From Corallococcus macrosporus (lineage in GTDB: Bacteria > Myxococcota > Myxococcia > Myxococcales > Myxococcaceae), in NCBI RefSeq assembly GCF_017302985.1, contig NZ_JAFIMU010000004.1, forward strand, positions 248,001 through 312,000: DNA of 64,000 nt, read 5' to 3'. The translations under genes and the position numbers were made by a program. The number at the start of each line of letters is the position of its first letter. The stretch's first letter is position 1. Under the pieces are notes generated by a model. The model was not told the origin of the DNA. It saw nothing but the letters and a program-made list of their open reading frames with translations, and searched no databases. Of this stretch, positions 60,969-64,000 are shown piece by piece.

Positions 60969-61621
60969 AGCCGCGTCCCCAGGCCCACGCGCCCGGTGAG
61001 GCCCAACCGCGTGTGGCCCGCGCCCGCGCGCTCCTGGAACGTCTCCACGCCCACCTGTCCCGCCGCGAGCAGCGACAGGTTGCCGCCCAGGTAGACTTCC
61101 ACGCCCAGGCCCCCCAGCGCCTGGAAGCGCCGCTGCTTGTCGCCGTTGAGCCCCAGGTCGATGGGCAGGTCCACCAGCCCCAGCAGCGCCACGGTGTCCG
61201 CCACCCGGTAGCCCGCCACCATCCCCGGCAGGATGCGCACCAGCACGCCCGAGAAGTTGTCGTCGTCCATGTACGTGGCGCCGGAGTTGAGCACCAGGCC
61301 CAGGCCCAGCGTCGGCGCCAGCGAGAACGATCCGCTGCGCACCACCTCCCTGCGGCCCACGAGCTCCAGCGACGCGCCCAGCTTGAACCAGTCGAAGCGC
61401 GCCCGCGCCTCCACCTCCAGCGCGCCCAGCCCCTGCCGGAACCCGAGGCCCACCTCCGGCGCGCCCGTGTAGCCATAGAGCGCCGTCGCCCCCGCGGGCA
61501 GCACCACCGGCGCCACCACGGAGCCCAGCGGGTCCTCCTGCGAAAGGGACACTTCGGCGTCCTGGGCCAGGGCCAGGGCGGGCACGACGAGGAGGGCAAG
61601 CAGGGGTCCGAGGCGCGTCAT
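60962..61621 (-). CDS. Outer-membrane beta-barrel-like protein
   Basis: A 219-residue exported protein. A signal peptide (LGPLLALLVVPALALA) is followed by about eight alternating-hydrophobic strands (LGFRQGLGALEVEARARFDWF, GLGVEVYLGGNLSLLAAGQVGVE) and the C-terminal pattern LTGRVGLGTRLF with a terminal Phe, typical of outer-membrane barrels. No specific family is recognised. ATG 61621 places the signal peptide at the N-terminus. Confidence 0.72.
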   Translation of the reverse strand: MTRLGPLLALLVVPALALAQDAEVSLSQEDPLGSVVAPVVLPAGATALYGYTGAPEVGLGFRQGLGALEVEARARFDWFKLGASLELVGRREVVRSGSFSLAPTLGLGLVLNSGATYMDDDNFSGVLVRILPGMVAGYRVADTVALLGLVDLPIDLGLNGDKQRRFQALGGLGVEVYLGGNLSLLAAGQVGVETFQERAGAGHTRLGLTGRVGLGTRLF

Positions 61622-61728
61622 GGGCGCGCACCCTAGCGTGGGATGCAGTCTGGCCAAAACCCAACGAATCCAGGGACTTGGGGGTAGGTTGTGCAATTGT
61701 TCGGGTTCCCTGGAAGAATGGGGAATCC

Positions 61729-62856
61729 ATGGTTGCCTACCTGCACGCCGCACCCGCCCCTGAGAGCTCCACCCCGCCGGGAGGTCGTGACGCACTCGCC
61801 CTGCCGGGTGAGGCGTTGGGCTCGGTGTTGCTGGTGGGCGAGGCGGCGCGGCCGGCGGTGACGCAAGCGCTGGTCGCGGAGGGCTTCGAGCCCGTCCACG
61901 TGGAGGGCGCTCGCGCGGCGCTGACGTGGCTGGGCCTGGAGGCGGGCGTGTCGCGGCCGGAGTCGGAACCGATGCGGCCGGCGCCGGCGCTGCCCCGGCT
62001 GGTCATCATCGACGCGGACCTTCCGGACGGCGACGGCTTCAGCCTCTGCGGCGTGCTCCGGGCGGATGCGCGGTCCGCGCACCTGCCGGTGCTGCTGGTG
62101 GCGCGGCACCCGGAGGAGTTCCACCGCGACCTGGCCGCGGGCGTGGGCGCGGACGAATACCTGGTGGAGCCGGTGGACGCGCGCGACGTGGCGGTGCTCG
62201 CGCGGCTCAAGGCGGGGCGGCGCGGCGAGGAGGACGTCTACGACGCGCACACCACGACGCTGCCCCTGGTGGGGCTGGTGCGCGCGCTGCTGTCCGGCGT
62301 GCGCTCCGGACGCGTGGTGCTGGCGGAGGACACCGGCGCCTTCGTCTTCCGCCACGGCCAGGTGGTGGACGCGAGCTTCCACGGCGAGCGCGGCAGCCTC
62401 GCGTTCCGGCGCCTGCTGTGCTTCGGCGCGGGCGAGTACACGGTGACGTTCGGCCCGGAGCTGCAGCGGGGCAGCTTCTCCCTGGACCGCGCCTTCCTGT
62501 GCGAGCAGCTGGAGCCCGGCCTGGAGCGCTTCGAGCAACTGCGCGTGAAGGGGCTGCCCCTGGCGGCGCGGCTCACGGTGGACTTCAACCGGCTGGCGCG
62601 CGAGCTGCCCTCGCTCCCTGAAGACGTGGAGCAGGTGGTGCGCCTCTTCGATGGCCGGCGCACCGTGCGCGCGATGCTGCTGGAGTGCCGCTTCCCGGAG
62701 GCGCTGGCCTACGAGGCGGCCACCCGCCTGTTCATGCTGGGCGTGCTGGTGCCCGCCATCCTGGTGGAGGAGCGCGAGCGCGCCCGGGAGTCTGCGGGGC
62801 CGCCCCGCCTGTTCGAGCCCGTCCTGGCGCCCGACTCGGAGCCGGACGCGTCGTAG
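61729..62856 (+). CDS. Degenerate receiver protein with DUF4388-like domain
   Basis: A 375-residue protein. Residues about 30-165 look like a receiver: VLLVGEAARPAV at the first strand (no acidic pair), LVIIDADLPDGDGFSLCGVLRAD with the phosphoacceptor Asp, and DEYLVEPVDARD where the conserved Lys is replaced by Glu. Residues about 170-255 match a DUF4388-like domain (LVGLVRALLSGVRSGRVVLAEDTGAFVFRHGQVVDASF ... FGAGEYTVTF). The C-terminus is a DUF4388-associated helical region. Phosphorylation signalling is probably impaired. ATG 61729 has GGGGA upstream. Confidence 0.78.
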   Translation: MVAYLHAAPAPESSTPPGGRDALALPGEALGSVLLVGEAARPAVTQALVAEGFEPVHVEGARAALTWLGLEAGVSRPESEPMRPAPALPRLVIIDADLPDGDGFSLCGVLRADARSAHLPVLLVARHPEEFHRDLAAGVGADEYLVEPVDARDVAVLARLKAGRRGEEDVYDAHTTTLPLVGLVRALLSGVRSGRVVLAEDTGAFVFRHGQVVDASFHGERGSLAFRRLLCFGAGEYTVTFGPELQRGSFSLDRAFLCEQLEPGLERFEQLRVKGLPLAARLTVDFNRLARELPSLPEDVEQVVRLFDGRRTVRAMLLECRFPEALAYEAATRLFMLGVLVPAILVEERERARESAGPPRLFEPVLAPDSEPDAS

Positions 62857-62943
62857 GGGTTTGACTCGGGCGGCCTGCTCGGGGCACAAGGCCGGGAGCG
62901 CCACGGGCTGAACGCCCGTCCACCCCTCGCCGAAGCCGCCGCC

Positions 62944-63693
62944 ATGTCCGGTCACAACCGATGGTCGAAACTCAAGCGCCGCAACGCCGTCCTGGGCGTG
63001 GCCAAGGGCAAGCTCTACTCCAAGGCCATCAAGGAGATGACCGTCGCCGCGCGGCTGGGCGGGGGTGACCCGGCCAGCAACGCCCGCCTGCGCGTGGCCG
63101 TGGCCCAGGCGCGCGAGTCGAACATCCCGCGCGACACCATCGAGCGCGCCATCAAGAAGGGCACGGGCGAGCTGGCCGGCGAGGCCTACGAAGAGGTGAC
63201 GTACGAGGGCTACGGCCCCGGCGGCGTCGCGCTCATCATCGAGTGCCTCACCGACAACCGGAACCGCTCCGCCAGCGACGTGCGAAATCTCCTGGGCAAC
63301 TACGGCGGGAACATGGGTGCGGAAGGCGCCGTGGGCTGGATGTTCCACAAGAAGGGCGTCATCACCGTGAAGCCCGGCCCCACCGAGGACCAGGTGATGG
63401 AGAAGGCCCTGGACGCGGGCGCCGAGGACGTCGTGGACCAGGGGCCGGACGGCTTCGAGGTGCGCACCGCCCCGGCGGACCTGCACGCGGTGGGCGCGAA
63501 GCTGGAGGCCGCCGGCCTGCCCCTGGGCGAACAGAAGTGGACCTTCGTGCCGCAGAACACCGTGAAGGTGGAAGGCGACAACGCGAAGCGCCTGTTGAAG
63601 CTGATGGACGCGCTCGACGACAACGACGACGTGCAGCACGTGCACGCGAACTTCGAAATCGACGAGTCCCTGATGGAGTCGCTGTCCACGTAA
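62944..63693 (+). CDS. yebC: YebC/PmpR-family protein
   Basis: A 249-residue protein of the YebC/PmpR/TACO1 family. It opens SGHNRWSKLKRRNAVLGVAKGKLYSKAIKEM with GGGDPASNARLRVAVAQARESNIPRDTIERAIKKG, then YEGYGPGGVALIIECLTDNRNRSASDVR. Members act in transcriptional regulation or in translation of proline-rich stretches. The segment usually reading KWANIKHRK is WSKLKRRN here. ruvC follows 33 bases downstream, a common arrangement (yebC-ruvC). Confidence 0.94.
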   Translation: MSGHNRWSKLKRRNAVLGVAKGKLYSKAIKEMTVAARLGGGDPASNARLRVAVAQARESNIPRDTIERAIKKGTGELAGEAYEEVTYEGYGPGGVALIIECLTDNRNRSASDVRNLLGNYGGNMGAEGAVGWMFHKKGVITVKPGPTEDQVMEKALDAGAEDVVDQGPDGFEVRTAPADLHAVGAKLEAAGLPLGEQKWTFVPQNTVKVEGDNAKRLLKLMDALDDNDDVQHVHANFEIDESLMESLST

Positions 63694-63726
63694 GGCCCTG
63701 ACGGGCGCGTGGGAAAGGAACGGCCG

Positions 63727-64000
63727 GTGCGCGTGCTCGGCGTGGACCCTGGCAGCCGCTTCATGGGCTTCGGGGTGGTGGAGGAGAAGAAGGGCCGGCT
63801 CGTGCACCTGGGCCACGGCGTCATCAAGGTCGTGGAGTCCGCGCCCCTCGCGGAGCGCCTGAAGGACCTGCACGCCGCCCTGAGCGCCGCGCTCCAGCGC
63901 TACCAGCCGGAGGCCGTGGCCGTGGAAGGCCTCTTCACCTTCCGCAACGCCCGAAGCGCCCTGGTGCTGGGCCACGCGCGCGGCGTGGCGCTGCTGGCCG
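63727..64000 (+). CDS. ruvC: Holliday junction resolvase RuvC, 5' part
   Basis: The first 91 residues of RuvC before the window ends. The catalytic Asp is in RVLGVDPGSRFMGFGVVEEKKG and the Glu in EAVAVEGLFTFRNARSALVLGHARGVALLA. It cleaves Holliday junctions with RuvAB. GTG 63727 is preceded by AAGGAA eight bases upstream; an in-frame GTG at 63709 is less likely. Confidence 0.93.
   Translation, partial: MRVLGVDPGSRFMGFGVVEEKKGRLVHLGHGVIKVVESAPLAERLKDLHAALSAALQRYQPEAVAVEGLFTFRNARSALVLGHARGVALLA

Overview
The window looks like a chromosomal segment of a myxobacterium of the Myxococcus/Corallococcus/Archangium type (suborder Cystobacterineae). The evidence is very high GC with strong third-position GC bias, many long shadow reading frames, a relic of the DUF2381 (TIGR02268) family, many lipoproteins and coiled-coil proteins, DUF4388 and degenerate receiver proteins, and a complete bacterial mevalonate cluster. 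It is ordinary chromosome: I see no phage, insertion sequence, plasmid gene or CRISPR array. Assignments rest on reading motifs in the translations; no database search was possible.

Layout. 1-1.6 kb: 5' end of class I ribonucleotide reductase (minus), its upstream region and a membrane protein. 1.7-12.4 kb: a 2120-residue protein with a methyltransferase-like head and a giant coiled coil, dapF, and two large proteins with receiver, GAF, GGDEF-like and DUF4388 domains. 12.4-15.7 kb: a cytochrome P450 divergent from an AraC regulator across a shared region with direct repeats; the 3' end of a second, lost P450 copy lies beside it. 15.7-27.9 kb: a mixed region with a TPR lipoprotein, a histidine kinase and M16 peptidase pair, a kelch-like lipoprotein, a decayed DUF2381 locus, a MarR/SnoaL-like pair with phased operator repeats, and HtpX. 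28.0-33.5 kb: fni, HMG-CoA reductase, mevalonate kinase, diphosphomevalonate decarboxylase and phosphomevalonate kinase, all on the plus strand; HMG-CoA synthase is absent. 33.6-37.6 kb: an outer-membrane barrel, an alkaline-phosphatase-superfamily protein and a YbhN-type membrane protein, ended by a strong terminator. 37.7-43.2 kb (minus): tRNA-Leu(CAG) and the iscS-iscU-iscA-hscB-hscA-fdx iron-sulfur operon, which lacks iscR. 43.4-47.6 kb: an SPFH coiled-coil protein, a DsbD-like protein and a DTW protein. 48.0-50.4 kb: an ECF sigma factor and two zinc-finger (ZAS) proteins. 50.7-54.6 kb: an M24 peptidase lipoprotein and a three-gene cassette with a matrixin-type protease. 54.7-55.4 kb: a noncoding tandem array of 25-bp palindromes. 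55.5-59.7 kb: the RNA-repair locus rtcR and rtcB-rtcA with a sigma-54 promoter and a strongly structured element between rtcB and rtcA. 59.8-64 kb: an Fpg-like glycosylase, small and outer-membrane proteins, a DUF4388 regulator, YebC and the start of ruvC.

The most interesting items are the rtcB-rtcA intercistronic RNA structure, the palindrome array between convergent genes at 54.7-55.4 kb, an Fpg homologue whose N-terminal catalytic proline is replaced by alanine, an IscS with about 50 extra residues, and the giant methyltransferase-like coiled-coil protein beside degenerate signalling proteins.
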